64,000 nucleotides of DNA from Uranotaenia lowii (GCF_029784155.1 NC_073691.1:123442714-123506713); one strand, 5' to 3'; numbered from the stretch's first letter, positions 43,001 through 50,276 are shown. Notes: generated by a model not told the origin, from the letters alone. Program-made: numbers and translations.

Positions 43001-45223
43001 ATCTGAAAATACCACAGCAATGAACTTTTAGATAATTTTAGGTTCTCAGAACAATTCATTCAAAACGTTCTTTATTAAGCTTACTTTTAAAATAGTTAAA
43101 TGGTTTTCCTTGAATTATTGGATTAGTTAGTGGGAACATAATGTATCCAAACTATTATTGATCACTGTATCTAGACAGGAATTTAATAAAGACTTTGCAT
43201 GGGGAACCTGTAAAGTTACTAAGAAGTTTGAAAACTATAGGAACAGTCAAATTCATGCACTTGTCAAAGGTGTTTCCAGATCATATCCCTGAACCCACAT
43301 CCCATTTTTTTTTTTTGCTAGGATGCAGAGGTAACCTCGGTCCTAAGGCACAAATTTATGTCTTTCATCCTTTTCTCTATTTTTCCTAACTATCTATTGA
43401 CTACTAGGACGTGGCCGGCGCCGTTATTGATGTTCAAAGAGAGAGCATCAGTTTTGTTCATTGAGAATGTTGCTAATCCCAAGTATCATTCTTTTGACCT
43501 CTGAACAAAATTGATGGCCTCGGTCAATCACGGAGTAGCAACCATTGGCAATGTGGAACTTGTTCTACTGAGCCACGCCAGCGATCGTGGAATTCGAAAT
43601 GTTTCACCAAGATGAAACTCTCAAAAAAATGTATTTTGGATTAAAACCTAAATTAGTAAATTTTCTTCAGTTATAAACACAGTTTAAATTATTAACATTT
43701 CTAGTTCCATGATTTAAGGTGGATGTGAGTAGTCAATCAAGCTAAGCTAAGCTAACTTGTCCAAGATTCAGAGACGAAATGGAACGACATGCCTTAGAAT
43801 GGACTGTTCCAAAGAATAAGAAGTGCAAGCAGAGGCACTGAATGAGTTCACGTTCACGTTCGCGTCCGAGTTCACAAGAACCGTTTACACTTCGAGAGGA
43901 ATGGCAGCTCAAGGAATCAAAAGTCGCGTTTTTACTTAAAGATAAAACTCCGAAGTTCAAATTTGGCTGAAAAAATGTTTTACGGGAACTTCAGGTGACT
44001 CTTGTCGCGTAAAAGATACTCAGAAACTTCCATCGCCCTTTGAAAGGTTAAATTATCGATAACGGAACTTCTAAGCGCATTTAATGCAACTTCAGGTGAT
44101 TCTTGTTGCGTAAAAGATACTCAGAAACTTCCATCGCCCTTTGAAAGGTTAAATTATCGATAACGGAACTTCTAAGCGCTTTTAATGCAACTTCTTTCTA
44201 GAAGGTCCGCAACACTTTTTAACGCTCCATTAAGATACTTCTAGGCATTTTAAAGAACCTATATGGGAATTCTAAGCGATATTTATTTTGTTTATATCTG
44301 GACTGATATTTTCTTAACAATGTTATGATATTCGAATAAATTTTTGATGATGAAATTTTTTGATATTATTTATATTGTGTACTGAGAGTCCTTTAAACGA
44401 AATAAGGTACAATCAAATGACCAACCCATTCAATCATCACAGACACACACGAGAGCTGATTAAGCTTCTATGAAACCTTTTTAAGGGAATTCTGGTTGCT
44501 TGGGAGTGAACGCGAAAAAAATATCCAGAAGTGTAAATCGGGGGAATTGAAATAAAACCAATCTTAAAGGGTTTTGAACAAGGAAATCAATTCAAAAATA
44601 ATCTTTCATTCATTCCGCATCTATTCTACCTAGTTTTGCAAACAAGAAATGCAGTATAGCCGAGTTTTTGAAGAATTTTCACGTTCACAAGAGGTGTAAA
44701 TGCACTTGAAAATAGAAAGTTTAATATGTTTATGATAGTAATTGGGTTTGTTTAGAATTGAAGTATACGCCCTTTTCAAAAATTGATACCGATTTAAACC
44801 AATTTACTTACACTTCCGTTTATGCGATATTCCGATGAAGATCCGATGACTGAACGTTGGAAACTTTTTTGCTCTTGATCACCGTTTTTATCGGTTATAA
44901 CAAATTTGGCCGTAACATATGCTCGATTGGAAATTGGGCGCCCAATTGAAGCACCATGAATCAACTCATTTAACTTTCGGACCCGCAAGCTGGTTGTCTT
45001 TTCTCCCATCACAAAACTGATGGCATCCATGAAGTTGGATTTACCTGAAACAGGAATCCTAACAGTGAAAGCAATAATTGAACATGAAGGTTAAAAGTCC
45101 CTTACCCGAACCATTAGGACCGATAACGGCGGAAAACTTTTTGAGCGGCCCAATCGTGACTTTGCCACGATAGGACTTAAAGTTTTCCACTTCTATAAAC
45201 TGGAGAAAAGCTGAATGCACCAT
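15343..45223 (-). CDS. SMC1: SMC1, cohesin core ATPase (complete, five coding exons)
   Basis: SMC1 pairs with SMC3 and the kleisin RAD21 to form the cohesin ring, which holds sister chromatids and shapes chromatin loops. Exons: 45223-45106, 45044-44812, 19045-17622, 17559-16817 and 16508-15343. All four introns are GT-AG (61 bp, 25,766 bp, 62 bp and 308 bp) and phases match, giving 3,684 nt, 1,227 residues. Order: N-terminal ATPase half with Walker A GPNGSGKS (residues 35-42, split by intron 1), coiled coil, hinge (about 515-665), returning coil, then signature LSGGEK (about 1128) and Walker [12 protein letters not shown] (about 1152). Start ATG 45223 gives [18 protein letters not shown], which aligns with the N-terminus of known SMC1 proteins; no in-frame ATG lies just upstream. 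The gene shares its upstream region with eIF4E2. Confidence 0.95.
19085..19484 (-). mobile_element. tRNA-derived SINE, 400 bp, beside the SMC1 exon 3 acceptor
   Basis: On the minus strand the element starts at about 19484 and has an A box TGGTCTAGTGGATAG (19472-19458) and a B box GGGTTCGATTCCCGG (about 19426-19411), the internal pol III promoter of a tRNA-derived SINE. A second B-box-like GGGTTCGAATCCC lies at about 19391-19379. It ends in an A-rich tail near 19085-19092. A 25-bp direct repeat flanks it at 19060-19084 and 19485-19509. It is in the same orientation as SMC1. It resembles Feilai-type SINEs of Aedes in architecture; family identity was not tested. Confidence 0.85.
19606..20728. 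mobile_element. CAC...GTG inverted-repeat element, 1.1 kb, TA duplication
   Basis: The left end reads CACTGAAAGAAAAATCATGG and the complement of the right end CACCGAAAAAAAAATCATGG. TA flanks both sides (19604-19605 and 20729-20730). The arms are filled with variants of GGTTAATTTTACCATG in both orientations. A non-repetitive centre (about 20050-20400) contains GT- and AG-like signals around AAAGGTAAAGTG and CCGCAGAAGG, but I see no credible reading frame. No transposase. Confidence 0.75.
20731..21006. repeat. Dispersed repeat R, left part (continues at 22261-22630)
   Basis: From about 20880 this matches, in inverted orientation, positions 51060-51195 (shared block GCTTGGGCATCATTTAATTG and CTGTTGGAAGAGTTT). 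The match resumes at 22261-22630 after the element at 21007-22260, and the other copy (50690-51195) is continuous there, so it supplies the unfilled site. The repeat has no evident coding content. Confidence 0.7.
21007..22260. mobile_element. CAC...GTG inverted-repeat element, 1.25 kb, CA duplication
   Basis: Ends are CACACAAAAAAAAAGCATAG and, on the complement, CACGGAAAAAAATGCATGGG. Both sides are flanked by CA (21005-21006 and 22261-22262); the unfilled homologous site in the repeat copy at 50690-51195 has a single CA, which fixes the duplication. The arms repeat CATAGTAAAATTACTATG-like motifs. The centre (about 21330-21920) is non-repetitive and includes splice-like signals, without a convincing ORF. 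It is similar in design to the element at 19606-20728, 280 bp away. Confidence 0.75.
22263..23361. other. Right part of repeat R, then AT-rich intron sequence
   Basis: Positions 22261-22630 are the right half of dispersed repeat R, inverted copy at 50690-51060. After ACTAGCAGACCCGG at about 22625-22640 the sequence is AT-rich and I see no gene, RNA or terminal repeat up to the BEL/Pao target site. The ACTAGCAGACCCGG block looks like the edge of another dispersed repeat. Confidence 0.45.
23367..23720 (+). repeat. BEL/Pao 5' LTR, carrying a 129-bp element
   Basis: Runs from TGTTTCATCG to ACGCGTAACA. It contains a 129-bp foldback element plus its 3-bp duplication (23493-23627). Apart from that it matches the 3' LTR with two differences in 222 bases. 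The LTR would hold the promoter and poly(A) site; no TATA box stands out. Confidence 0.92.
23496..23624. mobile_element. 129-bp foldback element, TTA duplication
   Basis: Perfect 20-bp inverted ends TGCCATATTCGTTTTCATCT, extended to about 25 bp with one indel, flanked by TTA on both sides (23493-23495 and 23625-23627). The 3' LTR has the unfilled site with a single TTA, which proves insertion after the BEL/Pao element arrived. The 3-bp TTA target suggests mobilisation by a PIF/Harbinger-type or similar transposase. Confidence 0.88.
23724..23741 (+). other. BEL/Pao primer-binding site
   Basis: Three bases after the 5' LTR comes TGGTCCCGTTCGACCCGG, which starts with TGG as expected for pairing with the CCA end of a primer tRNA. 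The tRNA identity was not determined. Confidence 0.65.
23742..26620 (+). other. BEL/Pao leader region enlarged by repeats
   Basis: The 2.9 kb between the primer site and the gag start is much longer than usual for the family. About 23767-24480 has inverted AACGTTT/AAACTGTT motifs; at 24813 there is an end matching the foldback element at 54333 (AAGGCCGATGACATAGTG); a block ending CAACTGGCATCTCTG at about 25707 resembles an hAT right end. From about 25970 to 26620 the sequence looks like the native leader running into gag. I could not resolve exact insertion boundaries and see no ORF of note. Confidence 0.45.
26621..32807 (+). pseudogene. BEL/Pao gag-pol polyprotein, frameshifted and interrupted
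   Basis: The main open frame is 26621-30400. It has a coiled N-terminus, a DUF1759 gag domain (about residues 165-310, [15 protein letters not shown]), two zinc knuckles (about 405, [14 protein letters not shown]), an aspartic protease (about 516, [11 protein letters not shown]), reverse transcriptase (LDIPKMYRQ about 848, YIDD about 924) and RNase H (GYVDASD about 1103, LWSDSQ about 1182). A frameshift near 30297 moves coding to the next frame (to about 30780). After an insertion, the integrase follows in three frames: zinc region 31503-31769, DDE core from 31781 ([20 protein letters not shown]) and 32148-32807 ([10 protein letters not shown]). Breaks fall near 31767 and 32155. The pieces together show a once complete gag-pol that is now inactive. 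Confidence 0.9.
30783..31492. mobile_element. Probable 710-bp insertion in the BEL/Pao pol region
   Basis: Recognisable pol coding stops at about 30780 and resumes at about 31503. The 9-bp repeat GAAACATTC occurs at both edges (30774-30782 and 31493-31501), which fits an 8- or 9-bp target duplication. A block inside (about 31015-31250) matches 63388-63620 in the same orientation (shared AAGTGAACATCTTTCC and AAATAAATTTATTAATT), so the sequence is a dispersed repeat. Terminal inverted repeats are short at best (GATTGTA against GATTGCA). No coding content. Confidence 0.6.
32929..33786. mobile_element. CAC...GTG element X1 (858 bp) in the 3' LTR
   Basis: Ends are CACACAAAACTTTCGGGGCT and, on the complement, CACACAAAATTTTCGAGGCC. 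TA precedes it (32927-32928) and follows it (33787-33788). The arms repeat TTAGCAAAAAT and TTTTAGTAAAA motifs. The centre (about 33085-33470) is unique and GC-richer, with a GTAAGG donor-like and a TTCTACCAG acceptor-like signal. It shares the whole design, centre included, with X2 immediately downstream. Confidence 0.85.
33789..34655. mobile_element. CAC...GTG element X2 (867 bp), tandem with X1
   Basis: Starts CACACAAAATTTTCGGGGCT and ends with the complement of CACACAAAACTTTCGAGGCC. TA separates it from X1 (33787-33788) and TA follows it (34656-34657). The 5' LTR keeps a single TA at the same place. Its centre is similar to that of X1 with many substitutions, and again has a GTAAGA donor-like and TTCTTCCAG acceptor-like signal. 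Confidence 0.85.
35063..37418. mobile_element. hAT-like element, 2.36 kb, with 8-bp duplication
   Basis: Both ends begin TAGAGATGTACCGAATA as inverted repeats, a typical hAT terminus, and the 8-bp CTTTTAAC flanks it (35055-35062 and 37419-37426). Subterminal regions are dense in ATTCGGCCGAATA palindromes (about 35080-35165 and 37310-37410), likely transposase-binding repeats. A 917-bp element is nested at 35281-36197. No intact transposase is seen; a short minus-strand frame at 36436-36167 is partly made of the nested element and is not convincing. Confidence 0.85.
35281..36197. mobile_element. CAC...GTG element nested in the hAT-like element, TA duplication
   Basis: Inverted ends CACCGGGGTAAGTGTGGACG are flanked by TA (35279-35280 and 36198-36199). 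The motif GGGGTAAGTGTGGACGG occurs again inside at about 35497-35513, and its complement at about 35818-35834, so the element has two pairs of end-like sequences, one inside the other. AT-rich interior without coding content. Confidence 0.82.
37427..39812. other. Intron sequence with few recognisable features
   Basis: No gene is seen. A homopolymer of about 21 C lies at 37752-37772. CACGTA/TACGTG inverted motifs cluster at about 38180-38330 and look like a foldback remnant. CACTGCCGGCCAAACGTTTG at 38431-38450 resembles a Tc1/mariner-type end without a matched partner. The motif GGCATAATG recurs at about 39552 and 39785. The rest is AT-rich. Confidence 0.4.
39813..40331. repeat. Head-to-head inverted pair of tRNA-like modules
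   Basis: Two arms of about 175 bp (39813-39988 and 40157-40331) are inverted copies at roughly 85% by eye, both starting AATCTAGCAGC. Each arm holds a tRNA-like stretch with TTTGGCCTATTG(A/G)TAAG as A box and GAGTTCGATTCCTG as B box, followed by a long T run (plus strand 39888-39966, minus strand about 40259-40183). This could be one foldback element with tRNA-like arms or two SINE copies inserted in opposite directions. Transcripts from either module would run toward the centre. Confidence 0.7.
40332..43302. other. AT-rich intron sequence
   Basis: A TATG microsatellite occupies about 40331-40358. A 26-base block (AACTTGTCCAAGATTCAGAG plus 6) at about 40409 recurs at about 43756, marking a dispersed repeat edge. 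I see no gene, RNA or paired termini in the remainder. Confidence 0.4.
43303..43584 (-). mobile_element. Probable SINE with poly-A tail
   Basis: On the minus strand it begins near 43584 with GGCGTGGCTCAGTAGAACAA, an A-box-like start, followed by a weaker B-box-like GGTTGCTACTCC. It ends in an 11-base A run at about 43306-43316. The length of about 280 bp and the tail fit a tRNA-derived SINE in the same orientation as SMC1. No target duplication was identified. Confidence 0.5.
43843..44710. repeat. GTGAACGTGAA-rich repeat copy split by an insertion
   Basis: 43843-43907 and 44507-44710 together match 54050-54330 (shared TTTACACTTCGAG, ATCGGGGGAATTGAAATAAA and CATTCCGCATCTATTC). The copy at 54050-54330 is continuous where this one holds the 597-bp element at 43908-44504. 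A further relative with CGAACGTGAACGTGAACTC lies at about 50355-50435. No coding content. Confidence 0.7.
43908..44504. mobile_element. Inverted-repeat element with 2-bp duplication (CCCAAGCAACC family), short copy
   Basis: Ends CTCAAGGAATC and GGTTGCTTGGG, flanked by AG on both sides (43906-43907 and 44505-44506). The homologous site near 54113 is unfilled with a single AG. It matches the ends and terminal halves of the 6411-7569 copy, lacks the tRNA-like module, and has a tandem duplication of about 107 bp (units near 43985 and 44092). Confidence 0.85.
44812..45223 (-). CDS. SMC1: SMC1 exons 1-2 (N-terminal ATPase half)
   Basis: Exon 1 (45223-45106) encodes [15 protein letters not shown] up to GPNGSG; intron 1 (61 bp, donor CGG/GTAAGG, acceptor TTTCAG) splits the Walker A glycine codon; exon 2 (45044-44812) continues [20 protein letters not shown] to SEYRINGS. 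The Walker A lysine and serine are therefore encoded across the splice, so retention of intron 1 would destroy the ATP site. Exon 2 ends at AGT/GTAAGT, the donor of the 25.8-kb intron. Confidence 0.95.
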
Positions 45224-46089
45224 TTTCACATTGTTTTGGGTCAATTATGTTCGGTTTTCACAGTTTATTACGATTTTTCGCGGATGCTCTTGACTCACAA
45301 ATCCAAAAAAAATGTCATCAAAAATGGCGTCATTTTCGAATTTGTGTTTGCGTTTTTTGACATTTCCCTGCACGCTCGTTTTATATAACCATTTTATGGT
45401 CCAAAAATAACCATTTTCCGAGTTTCCTAGCACTGAACCCAAAATCACACTTAAAATACACTTGAAGTTTCAGGTGGTTTCAGTTAAAATTGGAAATTCA
45501 GTGAATTTCTTCATTTCAAGTGGCTCATGCAGGGCTCAAATCGTCAAAAGGAAAGAATGAAATAGAAATTTCTTTCTATTCGTCTCACTCCAACAAATTT
45601 TATTTTTGAGCAGTTCACTTTCATATTTCCGCAATCAGTGTCATCAATTTCGACGTCAAACGAGACTTTCAATGCAGCAAAATAGGCAGCAAATAGCATA
45701 CACCAGTGCTGCAAATTTTCAGTGTCAGTGAGAAATTATCAGCTGCCTTATTGAGGAGTATTGGTTTTTTTCAACGCCAACTAGATTCATATACGAGAAT
45801 GAACAGAAAGCTCAATTCCGAAAGTACTCTGCACACTCATTCACCAAACGGCAACATCAGTGCTCAGTATACATTCAGGCTCTCTGCAGGTTCATGAGGT
45901 TATCCAATCATGATTTCCAGTTTCAAGCGAACATTACTGAAAGCGAAAAAAAGGTCCATTCTATTTTAATTAAGTTTAGTTGAATGGTGACAAACATTGT
46001 TTGACTCGCTAGACATGTGGAAATTTCATAATTACTGCTGAGATCACTATTTTTGAATAATAACAATAATAAATTGTTTTAAATATTCT

Positions 46090-46880
46090 ATCAATTTGGA
46101 TTCTCTTTGTTCATTGTTAGATAGCACTTCGCTGATGTCTCCTCTTGGATTCCACATGTAGTTCTAATTGAATTGTATTTGCGACATTCTAGTAGGATGT
46201 GTGGAACTGTTAGTAATGTGTTGCAGGTATCACACAGTTCTCGGTTTCTATAGTATTCTTTTAACGAATAGTCACCGTTGATTATAATTTTTATGCTAGT
46301 TTTAATGGCATTGCGGTGAACGTTACGACGAAAATTCTTTTATAGAAGAATTACAGACTGAAAATTAAATGACGGATAGATAAAGCAGATGCTTAGTAGG
46401 AGAAAATTTACAGATGTTGAAAATGAGCCAAGAGCATATTTTATGGAAAGCTTCAAAGGTGCGTTCTAGACCCTTTGTCCCACATCAGTTGAATGGCTGA
46501 GAGAAGTAATAGCGAGAGGCGCAATTACGTTCACCCATACATCCAACCCGATGGATTGGTAAAGCACGTGCTTCCCAATCGGATTGGGAAGCACGTGCTT
46601 TACCAATCCATCGGGTTGGATGTATGGGTGAACGTAATTGCGCCTCTCGCTATTACTTCTCTCAGCCATTCAAGGTTTCTATAGTATTATAATGAACAGT
46701 CCCGAGTGCGTCAGTCTTGTGTGACCGATACGCAGTCGACATAGTGCACGTGTTTCCTGGCGTTGTTTGCGGTCGTTCCATGCGTAGTTAGTACATCAAA
46801 TTTTGATCTGGCGAAGAAAAGGTTGGTGATTGTCCAAGCACTTTCCCAACGTTGTCTAATGATGTGCTTTAGGTATACTA
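46090..46880 (-). pseudogene. Non-LTR retrotransposon ORF2 C-terminal remnant
   Basis: On the minus strand 46780-46685 reads RQETRALCRLRIGHTRLTHS, the conserved segment that follows RNase H in I-group ORF2 proteins. Position 46253-46180 reads RELCDTCNTLLTVPHILLEC, the C-terminal CX2CX7HX4C motif. Between them lie frameshifts, the palindrome and a partial duplication (the 14 bases GGTTTCTATAGTAT occur at 46244 and at 46675). The pieces are too broken to be functional. It is distinct from both full elements in the window. Confidence 0.75.
46489..46673. repeat. Perfect 185-bp palindrome (92-bp arms, 1-bp centre)
   Basis: The arms 46489-46580 and 46582-46673 are identical inverted copies with no mismatch that I can find, around a single G at 46581. 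The left arm starts TTGAATGGCTGAGAG and ends GCTTCCCAATC. Both strands therefore contain the same open frame of about 60 codons, which is a consequence of symmetry and not evidence of a gene. It lies within a non-LTR remnant upstream of SMC1. Confidence 0.9.
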
Positions 46881-47581
46881 TTTTTGAAGGATTGTGATAA
46901 ATAATACATACGTCTTTTACAAATGGTGTGAAGAGGTGTGGGAAGGTTTAGAAATGAGTGTTCGAACGCTGGCGAGGGAGAGTGGCGACGAACGCTGTGG
47001 GGGACAAAACTATGACACAAATCACCATCCTAGATGCATCATGGCTGTCATGACCTGGGGGAAGAAGACTGAATAAAAAAAGAAAAAAAATCTTTCAAAC
47101 GTCAAATTTCTCTCATCAATCTACCGACCAGTGCGTAGGTTCAAAATTGTTCTTTCTTATTTATTGATTTTTAATAAAACTTGTTTGATGCTGAAAAGCG
47201 CACTTGTTTTGCATAAAACAATGATTTAATTAGGTTTTGTTTTGCTCTGGCAAATGCTTGCATGGTCAGGCGTATTGAGTCGCTCAAATTTCGTCAAAGT
47301 TTTGAAGCCGATAAATAAAAATGGTTTGATTAATGGTTGTTTTAAAAATATAGCTAAATCTAAAATTAGCACCTAAACATCCGAGTTACGTGACTCGATA
47401 CACGAAACTTAGCATCAAAAGTTAAAATTTGAACGATTACAAATCTTTTCAACAATTGCTGGCTTTTTACCGAACAGTAAAAAAAACGATACAGAAAACG
47501 ATACAGCAAATTTCAGTCTACCTCCCCCAGTCATGACATTTAAATTTTACCTTTTTATTATTTTCCGTGCACAGTTTTGAA

Positions 47582-48117
47582 CATGATGAATCTAGATATG
47601 GTGGTCTCACTTTGGCAAAAAGTAGACGAGGGTTGGATGCGGAGGAGGGGGCGAAACGCAGCCGAAATTTGACAGCTGGCTGTTTGGCTGGCTGGCTGGG
47701 ATGCCAGGTGCTCTGATTTTTTGTAAAACACGAAGTTTTGCCAATCATCAAGATATTACTAAGAAAAAGATTTCGCCTTGATTTTTGCAAATATAATTCT
47801 TAGAATCGAAAAATCTTCCGGCTGAGCTCACACCTGGCATCCCTGGACCTCAAAGGGCTGAAGCAACTGTCAAATCACATACAAACGGACCGTACCGACT
47901 TTTTGGAACCAGAACGTCGGTTCCCCTTTGATTTCAATGGCATTTGTTACCAAAACGTCAGTGCGGTACTGAAATGTCAGTTCGGAAATTTCCTTCTCTT
48001 TCAGCCCCTTGCTGGACCCCCTTTTTTCGTAAACACTTCAGCCAGCTGTCAAAACTTTTTTCAATATAGCTGAACGTGCGATTTGGCATGTGAGACCACC
48101 ATACTAGATTCATCATG
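47582..48117. mobile_element. Inverted-repeat element upstream of eIF4E2
   Basis: The ends are inverted: CATGATGAATCTAGATATGG at 47582 and the complement CATGATGAATCTAGTATGGT at 48117, extending through GGTGGTCTCAC, about 30 bp with one indel. A clear target duplication was not found. The internal block at about 47868-47930 (CTGTCAAATCACATACAAAC) matches 63846-63900. No ORF of interest. It ends 305 bp before the eIF4E2 start codon. Confidence 0.65.
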
Positions 48118-48421
48118 GTTTTAAACCAAAACAACTTATTTTCGAGTTTGAAAAACAATTGGCGCGTGAGAGCTTTTTGAGTGTTCTACTTTTCTTAATT
48201 AGAGTATTTTTACCACAGAGTGTAAAGAAAGTCACATTTTTGACAGTTAGTTGAATTGATTCGTTCCCAGCCATCCGCCAGCGATTGCTTAGCTTTATTT
48301 TCTGTGAAGTAAATTGTCAAATAATTCATTGTAGGAACTACAATTCATATGAACTTATAATCTGTGATACCAGTTGAAGACTATTTTAACGCAGAGTGTA
48401 GAAGCCAAAAACAGCAGTAAA

Positions 48422-48870
48422 ATGACCAATAAATACGATGCGTAAGTTTCCCTTTAAATTGTTTTCTGTATATATTTTTGCTGTATAGGTTATACATACC
48501 TAATTTGTTCCTCCTGGTTCTAACAGTTTGAAGGCCTACGGCAGCGATAGCGAGGATAGTGGAGATGAAGGAGCGGATTTCAACGTTGAAAATTTGTTAC
48601 CGCTGGAAGTTGGACCCGGAGAACACAAACTGCAGTACACGTACTGCCTTTGGGTTGGGAAAAAGGCTAGAGCTGCGGTAAGGGTTATCCTATTCATTCG
48701 CTCTGATGGGAAATCCCACTAATAGTTTGGATATGTTCTTATTATAGGAGTACGGCAAAACATTACACCTAGCTGGTCGTTGCGCCAGTGTCGAGCAATG
48801 GTGGTCACTTTACTGCCACTTGATTAAACCGACACTGATGAAGCCATTCAGAAAGTTGCATCTATTTAAG
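48422..48870 (+). CDS. eIF4E2: eIF4E2 / 4EHP, cap-binding translational repressor (5' exons only)
   Basis: 4EHP binds the mRNA cap without recruiting eIF4G and so represses translation, with partners such as GIGYF or Brat. Exon 1 is 48422-48441 (MTNKYD plus two bases), exon 2 48527-48677 and exon 3 48748-48870, all with GT-AG boundaries, giving 98 in-frame codons. Diagnostic parts are an acidic Ser/Asp N-terminus, GPGEHKLQYTYCLWV, and CASVEQWWSLYCHLIKP followed by KPFRKLHLFK; the GEHxLQYxYxLW and SVEQWW stretches match the eIF4E fold and the 4EHP branch. Exon 3 ends AAG/GTAAAT at 48871. The exon expected next, with the PMWED segment, was not found before 64000, so intron 3 is probably over 15 kb. 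Confidence 0.88.
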
Positions 48871-48995
48871 GTAAATGAGTTTTTTTTTTAAATTTTGGGC
48901 AAGTAGGGGGAACTTGTCTACTACCGGAAACTTAAGGTTTTTTATCAATAACTTAAAAAAAATTAAAAAAAAAAGTTAAAGCAGCAGCATTCATA

Positions 48996-49255
48996 AGAGC
49001 AAGTTCACTGGTGTTGGGAAAAAGTGGTAGAAATTTTGACATTTTGAAAATTTTACCATGCAAAAATGTTTTTAAGATCTTTCAGCGTTGTATTTTTTAC
49101 ATCACTGTTTCAATTTCACCCGAATGTGATAGAAAAAACTGAAGGCCGAACTAAATTGAAGATCTTGAAAATGTTTTTGCATGGTAAAGTTTTCAAAATG
49201 AGCCACAAGTGTCAAAATTTCTACCACTTTTTCCCAACACCAGTGAACTTGCTCT
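48996..49255. mobile_element. Foldback element F1 (260 bp), first of a tandem pair
   Basis: Inverted arms of about 75-80 bp begin AGAGCAAGTTCACTGGTGTT and continue through GGGAAAAAGTGGTAGAAATT. It is followed after one A by a second, related foldback. It lies in eIF4E2 intron 3, about 125 bp after the exon 3 donor. No coding content. Confidence 0.75.
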
Positions 49256-49256
49256 A

Positions 49257-49551
49257 AGAGCACTGTTGGGAAAAAGTGGTAGAAATTTTGACATTTTGAA
49301 AATTTTACCATGCAAAACTGTTTTCAAAATCTTTGGGCGTAGTATTTTTTTTACAGCACTGTTTCTGTTTCAACCGTATGTGATAGAAATATTGCTATTT
49401 TTGCATCACAACAGGCGAAACTACAACACGTGTTGTTAAAAAACTTGAAAACCACAGATCTTAAAAATTATTTTGCATGGCAAAATTTCCAAAATGTGCT
49501 AAAAGTGACAAAATTTCTACCACTTTTTCCCAACACCATTGAATTTGCTCT
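49257..49551. mobile_element. Foldback element F2 (295 bp), tandem with F1
   Basis: Starts AGAGCACTGTTGGGAAAAAG and ends with the complement of AGAGCAAATTCAATGGTGTT. The arms are like those of F1 but the left terminus lacks about 9 bases (AGTTCACTG region) and the loop is different. F1 and F2 are in direct tandem, separated by one base. Confidence 0.72.
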
Positions 49552-50032
49552 AACAGACGTATGTATGTCAAATGAGTAACCAAGCAAACAATCTTGCCTC
49601 AACCTTCAGTCAAATGAGGCGTCGAAATAATCATAGTCGCCTTCAGCGTCGTTCAGCCAGTCCGTCGTCGTTTTTTTGACTGTGACGGAATATTGTTAAG
49701 ATATAAAATAAACATCCTAGGACAACGCTGAAAAGGACAAGTTCATTGTTGGTCGTGGCTGAAACAAAATCCGAAAACAACGTTTCCGTTTTTGGAGATC
49801 AGTTCAGGGTAGTACGATACCGGGAAAAAATTGAATGAAACATCGACTATCACGACTCACGACCAAAGAGAATTCCCAAGGGACTAAAAGGACAATATCG
49901 ATCACGCGGCTTTTCGATTCTTCTTTTATGTCTGCAAACAAGCAATCCAAATTCTCAAAAATTTTCGAATCGTACATAAATTCTTTGAACCGACGCCGTC
50001 AACTTGCTTTGACGAACGTGTTTTGAAAAATA
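49552..50032. other. eIF4E2 intron sequence, no gene seen
   Basis: About 480 bases between two foldback elements. The only pattern is loosely repeated GTCGTTCAGC and CGTCGTCG motifs at 49640-49680. No terminal repeats or coding signal recognised. Confidence 0.4.
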
Positions 50033-50276
50033 CACAGTAAACGAAAATTACCGAGTTCGGTAATTTTTTTTTACCGAAATCCTAACATGTCTAAATCGTT
50101 AAACTGTTCGGTAATTTTTTCGGTAAAAAATAAACGAACATCGGTAAATCGATTCTTCATTTACCGATGTTCGTTTATTTTTTACTGAAAAAATTACCGA
50201 ACAGGTTAACGATTTACACATGTTATAGGATTTCGGTAAAAAAAATTACCGAACTCGGTAATTTTCGTTTACTGTG
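50033..50276. mobile_element. 244-bp foldback element, CACAG...CTGTG ends
   Basis: Near-perfect palindrome; each arm starts CACAGTAAACGAAAATTACC and continues GAGTTCGGTAATTTTT, with a short loop at about 50150-50160. Flanking dinucleotides are TA (left) and CA (right), which would fit the 2-bp class with one changed base. The motif TTCGGTAA repeats within each arm. Confidence 0.75.

Larger units (their letters stand above)
19046..44811 (-). other. SMC1 intron 2, 25.8 kb, filled with transposons
   Basis: The donor is AGT/GTAAGT at 44811-44810 and the acceptor is CTGCAG at 19046. The junction joins SEYRINGS to [13 protein letters not shown], which follows the SMC1 family across the break, so the two exon blocks belong to one gene. 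The intron contains at least one SINE beside the acceptor, several CAC...GTG elements, an 11.4-kb BEL/Pao element in antisense, an hAT-like element, an inverted pair of tRNA-like modules, and further repeats listed separately. The other three introns are only 61-308 bp. Confidence 0.9.
45224..48421. promoter_or_regulatory. Shared upstream region of SMC1 and eIF4E2
   Basis: The start codons of the two divergent genes are 3.2 kb apart. No TATA or initiator was called. The region holds a non-LTR remnant (about 46090-46880), a perfect palindrome (46489-46673), A-rich sequence ending at about 47095, and an inverted-repeat element (47582-48117). About 130 bp of the eIF4E2 leader before 48422 are free of obvious repeats. 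Whether the genes share a bidirectional promoter cannot be judged because repeats dominate the interval. Confidence 0.4.

Noticed and set aside
45059..45244. Independent short protein starting MTQNNVK with Walker A
   Set aside because: The first codon is TTG and the 3' end runs into intron 1; it is SMC1 exon 1 with ATG at 45223.
46489..46680. Identical 60-codon open frames on both strands
   Set aside because: They are forced by the perfect palindrome and do not indicate a gene.
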